From contig CANNDD010000003.1 in the NCBI GenBank assembly GCA_947503285.1, positions 186,001-250,000 of the forward strand: DNA of 64,000 bases. The letters are read 5' to 3'. This stretch comes from an uncultured Croceitalea sp. (GTDB lineage Bacteria > Bacteroidota > Bacteroidia > Flavobacteriales > Flavobacteriaceae). The position numbers and the translations under genes were made by a program. Below the pieces are notes generated by a model. That model was not told the origin of the DNA. It saw only the letters and a program-made list of their open reading frames with translations, and did no database searches. Positions 45,322 to 53,859 of the stretch are shown here, piece by piece (positions within the stretch are counted from its first letter, which is position 1; the number at the start of each line of letters is the position of its first letter).

Positions 45322-45583
45322 TCTTTTTCTTCAATGCCTTGAAGCTTGTCATATCTACAGGCTTGTATACCCGATTTCCTTTTGGTGGATTTTTAACCAA
45401 TTGGTTTTGCGGCCGTACGGGTCTTTTTTCAAAACCACCACCACAATTGGGGCACACGTTTTCAAGAATTTTCGTGACGCATTCTACACAAAAAGTACAT
45501 TCATAGGTGCAAATCATGGCTTCCCGGCTATCAGGCGGTAACGGTTTGTCACAATTTTCGCAGGTCGGTCGTAATTCGAGCAT
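45293..45583 (-). CDS. DUF1272 zinc-ribbon-like protein
   Basis: A 96-aa protein of the DUF1272 family. Eight cysteines are arranged as CENC, ICTYECTFCVEC and CPNCGGGF, which would bind two zinc ions; LRPTCENCDKPLPPDS is the family's start. The C-terminal 45 residues are basic and Pro-rich. Function is unknown. It is first in the minus-strand set DUF1272-MFS-S41 and overlaps the MFS start. A weak -7 match TACCTTTA (minus, 45601-45608) lies 18 bp before its ATG. Confidence 0.92.
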   Translation of the reverse strand: MLELRPTCENCDKPLPPDSREAMICTYECTFCVECVTKILENVCPNCGGGFEKRPVRPQNQLVKNPPKGNRVYKPVDMTSFKALKKKNVNVHPKDR

Positions 45584-45764
45584 CGAAACGATTTATGCCC
45601 TAAAGGTAACGATATCCCTTTTTAAATTATCGACCACGGTTACAATACCTTGCCCTTATTTCAATCAGTCCTTTTTCACAAAACCCGTTGTACCCATATG
45701 GCACCCCGACCTTAATAACCCTATAATGATGTATAGCAACATCAGATCAACTACTTAAATTAAG

Positions 45765-45795
45765 TTTATATCTTATAAATTTAACGTTACTTTTG
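45765..45795 (+). promoter_or_regulatory. Promoter of the CDP-alcohol phosphatidyltransferase gene
   Basis: TTTA (45765-45768, one mismatch to TTTG), exactly 19 bp, then TACTTTTG (45788-45795), an exact TAnnTTTG box. This is the best -33/-7 pair in the window. Predicted start near 45802 gives a leader of about 56 nt. Confidence 0.65.
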
Positions 45796-45857
45796 TGTTA
45801 GGTTTTTAAGAATACTATTGGCCAGCGTGTTCTCGTTCCCACATTGTTCTTAAAACG

Positions 45858-46634
45858 ATGGCAATGTCAAAATTACCCAAAGAAAATCGCTTTTTAGATC
45901 TATCCGATTACGGCAGACCCGCAGCAAGTGTTATTGCTAAAGCACTTCAGAATACGTCTTTTACCCCAATACACGTGACCTTATTGTTTGTGGTTTGCGG
46001 TTTTGTCGCCATTTATTATATACTTCATGAAAATTATTGGGCTACCACTTTGTTTTTAATATTAAAATCAATTTTAGATGCTGCTGATGGCGAGTTGGCG
46101 CGACTTAAAAATACGCCTTCCTACACGGGCCGATATTTGGATTCCATTTCAGATAGTGTCTTAAACCTCTTGATTCTAATAACTATTTGGTACAGTACCA
46201 ACGGCTCTTTGCTTTATACTTTTCTCGCATTCTTCGGAATTCAACTGCAAGGCACCCTGTATAACTACTATTATGTCATTCTGAGAAATAAGTATAATGG
46301 CGATACCACTAGCCGTATTTTTGAAAAAGAAACCCCAATTGCCCTTAACGGTGAAAAGCAACGCGACGTGGACATCCTTTTTTCCTTATATCGTTTGCTC
46401 TACGGGGTTTTTGACAAGATTATCTATCGTTTGGATAAAAAAGCCGTTGAAAGCACCCATCTTCCCAATTGGTTCATGACCGCCGTTTCTACCTTCGGAT
46501 TGGGCTTTCAATTACTCATCATAGGTATCATGTTAGTAATGGGATTACGTGAATATATCATCCCCTTCTTTATTACCTACTCTATTTTCATTTTCATTTT
46601 TATTGGTGTCAGAAAGTTTCTCAATGAAGAATAA
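45858..46634 (+). CDS. CDP-alcohol phosphatidyltransferase family protein
   Basis: A 258-aa membrane enzyme that joins a CDP-activated alcohol or diacylglycerol to a second alcohol in phospholipid synthesis. The full catalytic motif is present: DGELAR, eight residues, G, RYLD, SISD (about 76-97), supplying the four metal-binding Asp residues. Several hydrophobic helices follow (LLYTFLAFFGIQLQG, TFGLGFQLLIIGIMLVMGL). The acceptor alcohol cannot be told. Its last 11 bp overlap the start of the amidohydrolase gene, so the two are co-translated. Confidence 0.92.
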   Translation: MAMSKLPKENRFLDLSDYGRPAASVIAKALQNTSFTPIHVTLLFVVCGFVAIYYILHENYWATTLFLILKSILDAADGELARLKNTPSYTGRYLDSISDSVLNLLILITIWYSTNGSLLYTFLAFFGIQLQGTLYNYYYVILRNKYNGDTTSRIFEKETPIALNGEKQRDVDILFSLYRLLYGVFDKIIYRLDKKAVESTHLPNWFMTAVSTFGLGFQLLIIGIMLVMGLREYIIPFFITYSIFIFIFIGVRKFLNEE

Positions 46635-48081
46635 TTGCTTTGTTTTCAAGTCATTTTTAAATCAACCGATACGTTTATTTTTAACGGTCTTGGGTAGTTT
46701 ACTTTTTATAGGATGCCCACCGTTACCGGAAAAAAGTGATATCCGAATTAAAAATGTCAACCTCATCGATATCGCTACCGGTGAAGTTGAAAAGCGGGAT
46801 ATTTTCATTTCAGAAGGACGGATTACAAAAATCAGTGGCGGTGACAGTACGAATGTATACCGTGGAGCTGAAGTCAGCATCAATGCCAAAGGCAAATATG
46901 CTTTACCGGGGTTTTGGGACAATCATGTTCATTTTCGTGGTGGGGATTCCTTGATTTCCGATAATAAAAACCTATTGAAATTATTTATCGCAAATGGAAT
47001 AACAACCGTTCGCGATGCTGGGGGCGATTTAACGCCACAGATTATGGAATGGAAGACAGCAATTGAAGAAGGCCACCTTTTAGGACCTACCATTTTTACC
47101 TCAGGACCAAAATTGGATGGGCCAAACGCAACTTGGGCAGGTTCCCTGGTCGTCGAAAACGAAATGGACATTGCCCGTGCCCTCGATTCGTTAGGGCGCA
47201 TACCCGCTGACTACGTAAAACTATATGATAGCAGAATCAGTGCAGAAGCCTATTTAAAAACGATTATAGAAGCTGAAAAGCGGGGTATCATCAGTTCAGG
47301 ACATATGCCGTTCACCGTAGAACTACATGATGCCATAGATGCCGGAATCGATGGTATAGAACACCTTTATTATATCATGAAAGGATGTTCTGGCAATGAA
47401 GCTGAAATCACCGAGAAACTACGAAAAAAGGAAATCGGTTTTTGGGATGCCATGCCCGCACTTCAAACGTCCTATAATGATTCGGTTGCGGCAAAGACTT
47501 TTGCCAGAATGAAAGCTAATAGGGTATATTCGATACCGACCTTACATATTGGCCGGATATTAAGTTATTTGGATGAAGTGGACCATAGTCAAGATGACTA
47601 CTTGAAATACATGGGCAGCGGTATTATCAAAACCTACGAAGGGCGAATCAATAGGGTCAAGAATTCGACCCCAGAAGCCATTCAAAACCGAAAAGAGCTG
47701 GATGCCTTTTTCGGTCAATTGGCCAAGACCATGTCAGATGCCGGGGTTTCACTATTGGCTGGTTCAGACAGTGGGGCATTCAACTCGTACACCTATCCGG
47801 GAATTTCGCTTCATAACGAATTAGCGGCCATGGTAGCCGTGGGTATATCCCCCTTAAAAGCCTTGCAGAATTCTGCCTATAATGGTGCTTCATTTTTGAA
47901 AAAAGATGCAGACTATGGTCAACTGGCCGAAGGGAAAATTGCGGATATCGTTCTACTCAATGGCAATCCGTTGAAAGATATTACACAGACCCAAAATTTA
48001 AGCCATGTCATTAAAGGAAATCAAGTTATGAATGAAAAGGACTTGAAAGCGCTGTTGGCTTCGGCATTGAACCAAAAATAG
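46624..48081 (+). CDS. Amidohydrolase family lipoprotein
   Basis: About 485 aa from ATG 46624 (MKNNCFVFKSF), with a signal segment LFLTVLGSLLFIGC ending in a lipobox, so exported and lipid-anchored. The metal-dependent amidohydrolase core has IRIKNVNLIDIATGEVEKRDI, PGFWDNHVHFRGGDS (HxH site), SGHMPF, EHLYYIM, and GSDSGAFNSYTYPG, ending in GQLAEGKIADIVLLNGNPLKDI. This composite-barrel plus sandwich layout is like imidazolonepropionase and prolidase-type enzymes. Substrate unknown, perhaps a dipeptide or cyclic amide. Confidence 0.9.
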   Translation: MKNNCFVFKSFLNQPIRLFLTVLGSLLFIGCPPLPEKSDIRIKNVNLIDIATGEVEKRDIFISEGRITKISGGDSTNVYRGAEVSINAKGKYALPGFWDNHVHFRGGDSLISDNKNLLKLFIANGITTVRDAGGDLTPQIMEWKTAIEEGHLLGPTIFTSGPKLDGPNATWAGSLVVENEMDIARALDSLGRIPADYVKLYDSRISAEAYLKTIIEAEKRGIISSGHMPFTVELHDAIDAGIDGIEHLYYIMKGCSGNEAEITEKLRKKEIGFWDAMPALQTSYNDSVAAKTFARMKANRVYSIPTLHIGRILSYLDEVDHSQDDYLKYMGSGIIKTYEGRINRVKNSTPEAIQNRKELDAFFGQLAKTMSDAGVSLLAGSDSGAFNSYTYPGISLHNELAAMVAVGISPLKALQNSAYNGASFLKKDADYGQLAEGKIADIVLLNGNPLKDITQTQNLSHVIKGNQVMNEKDLKALLASALNQK

Positions 48082-48083
48082 TA

Positions 48084-48959
48084 TTAAAGGCGCACTTTTT
48101 TCATTGCTTTTCCTATTTCCCCCCAAGTGATGGGCTGAATGTTATTTGCGGCCAATTTTGACCTATTCGCCTCATTGGTAAAAAAGTCAAAATCAATCTG
48201 TCGCCATGCCGAGCCAAAATTTGGATGGTCAACAGTAATACCTTTCATTTCATGATCATCAAAAGCGGGATGAATCAAAATTATATTCAAACCACAAACC
48301 AGATTCTCAAAAACCTCAGCGTAATAATCGTTCAACCCCGCAGACCTGAAACGTTCAAAGGTTCCATAGTAAACCTGGTCAACCAAAAAGTCACTCTCTT
48401 GAATGTATTTTTCAGGATCAAGACCCACCATTTCAAGCAACTGTCCGTTTATCATTACGGGTAGTCCATACTTTTCACCAAGCTTTTTATATACCTCAAA
48501 AAAATCGTGACGTGCACCCACACTATACATATGTGAATCAAGATGGGTTGGGTGTAACCCCATTCGAAGTGCGCCCTGAATTTGGGCATTAAGCTCTTTT
48601 TCAACATCTTCAATAGTCGCATTCATTGCGAGCATTTCCCTTTTTTTAAAGAAATGGCCGTTTTCGTCCACTAAACTAGGTACTTCGGTAGCTGGTAACA
48701 TGGGTCCGAATTTATAATACTGCCACTCGCAAGTGAGTGTCAAATGGACTCCATAATCATATCTGGGGTTGTTTTTGGCAAAAGCGGCCATTTCATAAAA
48801 CCAGGGGCAGGGTACCATCATACTGTACGAGTTGACCATTCCAAATTGCAAGGCTTGAATAGTAGCCCTGTTTTTGGAATGTGAAAGGCCCGCATCGTCG
48901 GCATGTATCATCACTAATTTGGTGTCTTTGACAAATCCTAAACGTTGTGCCAGGTTCAT
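48084..48959 (-). CDS. ChbG/YdjC family carbohydrate deacetylase
   Basis: About 291 aa. The start at 48959 ([25 protein letters not shown]) is chosen because the longer frame from 49019 overlaps the upstream gene and lacks family sequence. Metal and catalytic motifs: [12 protein letters not shown] (Asp-Asp), [11 protein letters not shown] (His), [14 protein letters not shown] (two His). The family deacetylates chito-oligosaccharides or related N-acetyl sugars. It lies 1 bp after the unknown 178-aa gene and is probably third in a minus-strand set with it and the DinB-like gene. Confidence 0.9.
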   Translation of the reverse strand: MNLAQRLGFVKDTKLVMIHADDAGLSHSKNRATIQALQFGMVNSYSMMVPCPWFYEMAAFAKNNPRYDYGVHLTLTCEWQYYKFGPMLPATEVPSLVDENGHFFKKREMLAMNATIEDVEKELNAQIQGALRMGLHPTHLDSHMYSVGARHDFFEVYKKLGEKYGLPVMINGQLLEMVGLDPEKYIQESDFLVDQVYYGTFERFRSAGLNDYYAEVFENLVCGLNIILIHPAFDDHEMKGITVDHPNFGSAWRQIDFDFFTNEANRSKLAANNIQPITWGEIGKAMKKVRL

Positions 48960-48960
48960 T

Positions 48961-49497
48961 TTACATTGTTTTTCCTTTTTGGGCGATGTCCATCGTCCAC
49001 CAATAAAAATCAGCGCCATTAAGTCTATAAAAGGGATTTCTGGCCTGTTTCATGGCCAAAACATCCCAGTGCCCTAAATAGACCCATTCCCAAGTTCCAA
49101 ATAGCGACCATTGTATCCGTTTTTTTATTTTTTCCTGTTCCGCCAATGAAAATCCTAATTTCTTCAGTCGCTCCCTATTTTCTTCCAATACGGCAGCCTC
49201 AATTTCGGTATCTAAAAAAGTTTCGCAGAACAATTTCCACACATCGGTCTTTTTCGATTCAAGAATGTTGTGCTTTTCAGCAAAATCCTTAATTGTTGAC
49301 TTGTCGTCATGATTGAAGAAAATGACTTCCCCATCATCAATTTCCATAGAATATGGAAAAGTGGTAAAATCCACTTCCTTAATCCTATCTAAGGTCAATA
49401 CCTTGTTCTTACGCAATGAACTAAAATAGAACTCGTAGTAGTCGAATACGATTCGGTCTTCTTGAATGTGGTATGTACTGTATTTCATTCTGCCCAA
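48961..49497 (-). CDS. Hypothetical protein, 178 aa
   Basis: No family recognised. It starts [23 protein letters not shown] (a second ATG three codons later is possible). The first 60 residues look like a small beta domain ([30 protein letters not shown]), the rest is helical and charged ([22 protein letters not shown]), and the end is rich in Trp ([21 protein letters not shown]). No signal peptide or membrane helix. Its stop is next to the ChbG/YdjC start, and it begins 32 bp after the DinB-like gene. Confidence 0.7.
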   Translation of the reverse strand: MGRMKYSTYHIQEDRIVFDYYEFYFSSLRKNKVLTLDRIKEVDFTTFPYSMEIDDGEVIFFNHDDKSTIKDFAEKHNILESKKTDVWKLFCETFLDTEIEAAVLEENRERLKKLGFSLAEQEKIKKRIQWSLFGTWEWVYLGHWDVLAMKQARNPFYRLNGADFYWWTMDIAQKGKTM

Positions 49498-49529
49498 ATC
49501 AAGTAGTTCATATTTTTAAGTGTTCAAAA

Positions 49530-49916
49530 TTACTGATACAAAACATACCTTGGTGAAACAAGTCCGCTAAATCTCATATACGCCACCATTTGGGCTCTGT
49601 GATGTGTAATATGGTAAGTTAGCGGCATGAAAATTTGACGTTTTGTTCTATCGAGTCCGAAATAGTCTAACCTGTCCTCAAATTGATTTGTATCAAATTT
49701 TTGAAGCAATGTAATGCAATCATCAAAAGTCTTCGTAATAATGGTAATCATCTTTTCTTTAGATCTGTTCGCGACCTTGTACACTTTGTCAGTACTCCAA
49801 TCTCGGGTTTCACGTCCATTTGACAATGACTGACTATGCCAATCCATGGCAAACCCACCGTTGATTACGTTTTTACGCTCTGGTGACACCATAAAGTTGT
49901 ATTTGTCTTGGGGCAA
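49530..49916 (-). CDS. DinB-like protein, apparently short at the N-terminus
   Basis: At most 128 aa (from a TTG; ATG at 49892 gives 120). The second half is a good DinB-type helical bundle end: SKEKMITIITKTFDDCITLLQ, YFGLDRTKRQIFMPLTYHITHHRAQMVAYMRFSGL, with HITHHRAQ carrying the metal-binding His residues. DinB/YfiT proteins are normally about 150-175 aa and begin with a further helix that is missing here; the frame is closed by TAA just upstream and no other frame supplies the helix. It may be a 5'-truncated relic or a short variant. Confidence 0.6.
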   Translation of the reverse strand: MPQDKYNFMVSPERKNVINGGFAMDWHSQSLSNGRETRDWSTDKVYKVANRSKEKMITIITKTFDDCITLLQKFDTNQFEDRLDYFGLDRTKRQIFMPLTYHITHHRAQMVAYMRFSGLVSPRYVLYQ

Positions 49917-50554
49917 TGTTTATGTCACTAGAATCAAATACTATTTTATAATTTTTCAATCTTTCAAAACACAACGCTATAAAGGTATTCTTTTAGGCGA
50001 CCATAGTAACTGGTATTTCAGAAAATAAAGCCGTTAAAATGAAGAGCAAAAATATCTCTTCTTGTTCTCATTTAATAGGGTTATTGGTTTTGCCACACTT
50101 TAATTTTTGAGGCTTTAAATTTAGCCGCAATATGATGAACTGAAGGTAGCGATAAGGTTTTTTAGCAAAAAAAAAGAAAAATCACAAACTGTTTATTAAA
50201 GAAGTATAAAGTATTGTATGTCCATTATCAGTTATCGATAAGGTCAAATAATTCCTTTTAGCATGGTTTAAGTGGTATTGTAAAGAGAGGGCTTTTCAAT
50301 CAGCCATACCAGTTATGGTTTCAATATACTTTTGACCAGACTATTCACTATGTAATAAAGGTGCAGGTATGCACAGGGCAATATGAGCCATGGTTATTTT
50401 TAAGAAAAAGTTGAACTATTTGATTACAAGATATCAAGTTACTGATCTTCATAAAAAGAGCTAAAAAGCATAGTGGATTTCGCCAAGTCTTGAACTGAAT
50501 CAAAGGACAAATGAAAGTAAAATACTTATGATAATTTGGTATCAGTGGACACAA
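49917..50554. other. Gene-poor AT-rich region
   Basis: No conserved coding sequence seen on either strand. Short ORFs here have random composition. It may include remains of the 5' part of the DinB-like gene, but no frame shows it. No repeats of note were found. Confidence 0.5.
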
Positions 50555-50591
50555 AAAAAAGAGATTACTTTTCTGGAGCAATCTCTTTTTT
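50555..50591 (-). terminator. Bidirectional terminator of the small secreted gene
   Basis: Stem AAAAAAGAGATTACT (50555-50569) against AGCAATCTCTTTTTT (50577-50591), 14 of 15 pairs plus a wobble, 7-nt loop, T-run on both strands. It lies 11 bp past the stop of the 65-aa gene. Confidence 0.8.
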
Positions 50592-50601
50592 CTACATGCA
50601 T

Positions 50602-50799
50602 TCAACGACAAGGAATTTCTTCGGGTTCCCAGAGAGGAGGGCAATACTGAAAACATTTGCCATTTTCATCTGGAATGTCATCAATAAAACACTGGTCAAA
50701 ATCTTCATTCTCGACAATAATCATTTCACTTGTCGGTTCTTCATTTGAAATGAAGGCAAAAGAGAGGGCAATCGTTAAAACGAACAATACTTTCTTCAT
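50602..50799 (-). CDS. Small secreted acidic four-cysteine protein
   Basis: A 65-aa protein. Signal peptide MKKVLFVLTIALSFAF (about 1-18), then a strongly acidic mature part of about 45 aa with four Cys (DQCFID, GKCFQYC, IPCR), which may form two disulfides. No known family is recognised. A real gene is supported by the signal peptide, composition, a strong terminator just downstream and an ordered leader upstream. It could be a secreted peptide or signalling molecule; no immunity or processing gene is adjacent. Confidence 0.7.
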   Translation of the reverse strand: MKKVLFVLTIALSFAFISNEEPTSEMIIVENEDFDQCFIDDIPDENGKCFQYCPPLWEPEEIPCR

Positions 50800-51197
50800 A
50801 ACTCTTAGTTTTAATAATTATCCAACCATAGCATAGTTGGGCGGGAAATATTCCCAAAGGGTTCTTCAAATTTGCTTGATAACAAATCTTTACTCTTTAA
50901 GTTAGGATTTTTTGTAAGAAAATATATTTTTTTGTAAGAATTTTAACATGTTAGTGATTATAATTTCTTCAAAAGGAAAATCCACATATCCAAGCAGCAG
51001 CAAATTCGTACTTATTCCCTTTGATAATTGACAATGGTTTATATCCCTAGTATGGTGCACTCCACTGCACCTCGGATACCTAATCCTAATTTTATAGGCT
51101 TTAGGTCCATTTTTTTATTTCACGCAGATCTTGGAATATAGATTCAATAATCCATATACTTGTGATACACGTAATTTGCACTATCCAAAATTAATGC
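50800..51197. other. Intergenic region with hairpins and paired direct repeats
   Basis: No gene. Hairpins near the small gene: CCAACCATAGCATAGTTGG (50822-50840, one wobble) and GGGAA-ATA-TTCCC (50843-50855). Direct repeats TTTTTTGTAAGAA at 50908-50920 and 50928-50940 are 20 bp apart. GGTGCA-N6-TGCACC lies at 51054-51071. Confidence 0.55.
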
Positions 51198-51809
51198 ATG
51201 TCCTCAACCAACGAACAACAGTATTGGACACAACGCTATCAGCAAGAACGTACGGGTTGGGATATCGGGTATCCCTCAACACCCTTGAAGACCTATATCG
51301 ACCAACTTACCGATACCGCCTTAAAAATTTTAATTCCCGGTGCGGGCAATGCCTATGAGGCCGAATACCTTTGGCAGCAGGGTTTTACCAATGTGTTTGT
51401 GTTGGATGTCTCGCCAATACCCTTAAAAGCCTTTCAAGAGCGTAATCCAGATTTTCCGAAAACACAGTTGCTGCAAGAGGATTTCTTTCAACATCAAGAC
51501 CAATACGACCTTATTTTAGAACAAACGTTCTTCTGTTCGTTTGTACCTACTGCTAAAAATCGGTTCGCCTATGCCCAACATATGGCCTCACTTTTAAAAC
51601 CTACAGGAAAACTGGTTGGGGTCTGGTTCGATTTTCCATTGACCCATGATATGGAAAAACGTCCTTTTGGCGGTGACAAAGAATTGTATTTGAAGTACCT
51701 GACAAGGCATTTGAATATGCTTGTTTTTGAACCCTGTTACAATTCAATAAGCCCAAGAAAAGGGACAGAGCTCTTTGGTATTTTTAAACTGCAGTCTGGT
51801 TACCGTTAA
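51198..51809 (+). CDS. TPMT-like SAM-dependent methyltransferase
   Basis: A 203-aa methyltransferase of the thiopurine S-methyltransferase-like group. N-terminal QYWTQRYQQERTGWDIGYPS, the SAM-binding glycine loop ILIPGAGNAYEAEYL (about 46-60), acidic VLDVSP, and the EQTFFCSFVP motif are all present. In bacteria these enzymes methylate small sulfur, selenium or halide acceptors; substrate unknown. It lies alone, convergent with the ricin-lectin gene, with a shared terminator between. Confidence 0.92.
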   Translation: MSSTNEQQYWTQRYQQERTGWDIGYPSTPLKTYIDQLTDTALKILIPGAGNAYEAEYLWQQGFTNVFVLDVSPIPLKAFQERNPDFPKTQLLQEDFFQHQDQYDLILEQTFFCSFVPTAKNRFAYAQHMASLLKPTGKLVGVWFDFPLTHDMEKRPFGGDKELYLKYLTRHLNMLVFEPCYNSISPRKGTELFGIFKLQSGYR

Positions 51810-51908
51810 GCGGTTTTTCTAATTATCGCACAAACACTTCGGTTGTGTAGTCCATAAAATGCCAACATCAGTTTACCGGTTCAATTTTTGAAAACGGTAA
51901 AATAAGAA

Positions 51909-51934
51909 GCCCCTCAGTGATTTCATTGAGGGGC
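51909..51934 (+). terminator. Bidirectional terminator between convergent genes
   Basis: GCCCCTCAGTGA / TCATTGAGGGGC, 12 pairs with one G-T, small loop. A T-rich stretch follows on both strands. It serves the methyltransferase gene (+) and the ricin-lectin lipoprotein gene (-). Confidence 0.78.
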
Positions 51935-51961
51935 CTTTCTTTGTATTTTACTGGAAAGTAA

Positions 51962-53665
51962 TCAATCTTCCAAGCGTTCAAATGACCATTGTTGATTCGT
52001 CCTTCCGTGAAATGGCCAAGTAATGATAGTGGTGCCAAATGAATTTCGACGCCCGAATACATCCAAGTACCTATTATCTCCAAGATTCCTTAAATAAAAG
52101 TACCCCTCTTGCGCACCGGGTTCGATGACCCATTGTTGGTCCGCTTCACTTCCAAACTGCCATTGTTCTACATTGGTATTTCTACTGGCAACGGCTTTAT
52201 TTGAAAAATTTGAGGTAAGTACATAGGCCCCGGAATCAAGCACTTCAAGATGCCATTCCTCATTTTCCGTATCGCCAGTTCTGGTACGTTGGTCAATATT
52301 GATTCCATCATCAGTCGAAAGACTGGACAAGCCCATGGCACGACCACTATTTCTGGCCCTTATAATATAATTCCCTTCTGGTATGACCAAGCTTTCTTGG
52401 GTACGGATTTTATTGATGATCTGTAAGCCTCTGGTACCGGAAGCCGCGAATATAAAATCCCCATCGGTGGCCACGTAATTTATAGAGCCATTTAATTCGA
52501 CAACACCCATTAAATCTATGATGTCGTTCTTGACCCTAATGGCCAAGCCGGCTCCCCCGTTTGCTAAAAGGGTCACATTACCTTCAACATCAACGGCATT
52601 GGTGACCTTATCCGCCGCTATGACATTATCTGGATCAATGAGAATTGGTAATCGTTCTTCTAAGGTTGCCGTATCCAAATCAAATATGGCGGCCCCATTA
52701 TTACCTTCGGCAACAATCAGTTTATTATCCGCAATAGCTATGGTACGTTTGGCGCCAGCGACAAAGTCTGTTCGTGTACCAATCTGTGAAACTTCATTTA
52801 AGTCGGTATCGAGGATCCGAACCCCTGCACCACCGTCCAAAACCGCAATCTTATTATTTGAGGATGCTACCCAACGTAAATCATCGTAAGCAACTTCATT
52901 GGTCTTTACAAAGCTATCGGCATCATATTTCGCGATAACCCCTTCAACGCCACTAGAGACATAAAATGAATTCCCTAATCGTGTTATGCCTGTTGCCGTT
53001 TGACCTTCTTGGTAAACATAGTTGATGTCGTTTAGATCTATACTACCATTTTTAACGCCGATCTTTGCGATAAATGATTCACCAGTAGCTTCTAGAACCC
53101 TTTCCGTATTTACACCTCCGATGACATACAAATAACCATTGTCGTGTAAGACTACATTAGCATCCCTATCATAAAGGTACATTCTCGAGGTAAGAACCGG
53201 CACCAACGGATCACTCAAGTCGATGACGTCTACGGCACCCGCATAAACTTCGCCCACGGTGTTGTAAGAAACATAAGCAAAATTACCATCTACATCTATA
53301 TGTGTCGCGCCAAGATTCGTATTGCCGTCAAAACTCGGACTTTGCACTTGACCGACTAAATTGAGATGGAAATCGCTACTGGCATTTGAAGTACTTGTAT
53401 TATTCTTGGATGCCCTTACCACGCCGGAACGGTTTAAACCATAAAAACGGTTCTTTTCTATGATTTCGTTGTCGTATTCTTCATGCTCAAAGTAGATTTC
53501 CAAAATACCATTCGATTCCATTGAAACCGAATTTAAGAGCGTAGTGTTATTTTCTTCGAGGATTAAGGCTTTTCCTTGGCTTTGTAAATCAAAAACCGTT
53601 GTCTCATCAGAACAACCGATTGCCAATAATACAACCACAACAGCTATAACGTAGTAGTTCTTCAT
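51962..53665 (-). CDS. Propeller lipoprotein with C-terminal ricin-type lectin domain
   Basis: A 567-aa exported lipoprotein (lipobox LLAIGC). Residues about 100-420 form a beta-propeller of LVIVD/YVTN type: THIDVDGNFAYVSYN, GAVDVIDLSDPLVPVLTS, ITRLGNSFYVSSGVEG, NKIAVLDGGAGVRILDTD. From about 425 a ricin B-type beta-trefoil lectin domain follows, with three QW-like units (NEEWHLEVL, DQQWVIEP, NQQWSFERLED). It likely binds glycans at the surface. No catalytic domain is seen. It is divergent from the VPS10/BNR gene. Confidence 0.87.
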   Translation of the reverse strand: MKNYYVIAVVVVLLAIGCSDETTVFDLQSQGKALILEENNTTLLNSVSMESNGILEIYFEHEEYDNEIIEKNRFYGLNRSGVVRASKNNTSTSNASSDFHLNLVGQVQSPSFDGNTNLGATHIDVDGNFAYVSYNTVGEVYAGAVDVIDLSDPLVPVLTSRMYLYDRDANVVLHDNGYLYVIGGVNTERVLEATGESFIAKIGVKNGSIDLNDINYVYQEGQTATGITRLGNSFYVSSGVEGVIAKYDADSFVKTNEVAYDDLRWVASSNNKIAVLDGGAGVRILDTDLNEVSQIGTRTDFVAGAKRTIAIADNKLIVAEGNNGAAIFDLDTATLEERLPILIDPDNVIAADKVTNAVDVEGNVTLLANGGAGLAIRVKNDIIDLMGVVELNGSINYVATDGDFIFAASGTRGLQIINKIRTQESLVIPEGNYIIRARNSGRAMGLSSLSTDDGINIDQRTRTGDTENEEWHLEVLDSGAYVLTSNFSNKAVASRNTNVEQWQFGSEADQQWVIEPGAQEGYFYLRNLGDNRYLDVFGRRNSFGTTIITWPFHGRTNQQWSFERLED

Positions 53666-53823
53666 ACTTTAGTAGGTTAAAGATTAATTTGGTCAACACA
53701 CAACCTTTTATTTACCCATTTATTGCATTGGGGTTTCATTTTTCGATAAAATTCTAAGTATCAATGTAGTTCATCGATAAAATTCGTTAACAACCTTTTA
53801 AGAATTGTGGTTGCTCATTTCTT

Positions 53824-53831
53824 TATCTTTA
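53824..53831 (+). promoter_or_regulatory. Possible -7 element of the BNR/VPS10 gene
   Basis: TATCTTTA, one mismatch to TAnnTTTG, 28 bp before the ATG at 53860; a TTG lies 16 bp upstream. Confidence 0.35.
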
Positions 53832-53859
53832 GGCGACTAATTTCCAACTGACACTTAAA

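Noticed and set aside
50348-50656. 102-codon minus-strand ORF over the terminator
   Set aside because: It crosses a strong terminator and overlaps the end of the small secreted gene in another frame; random composition.
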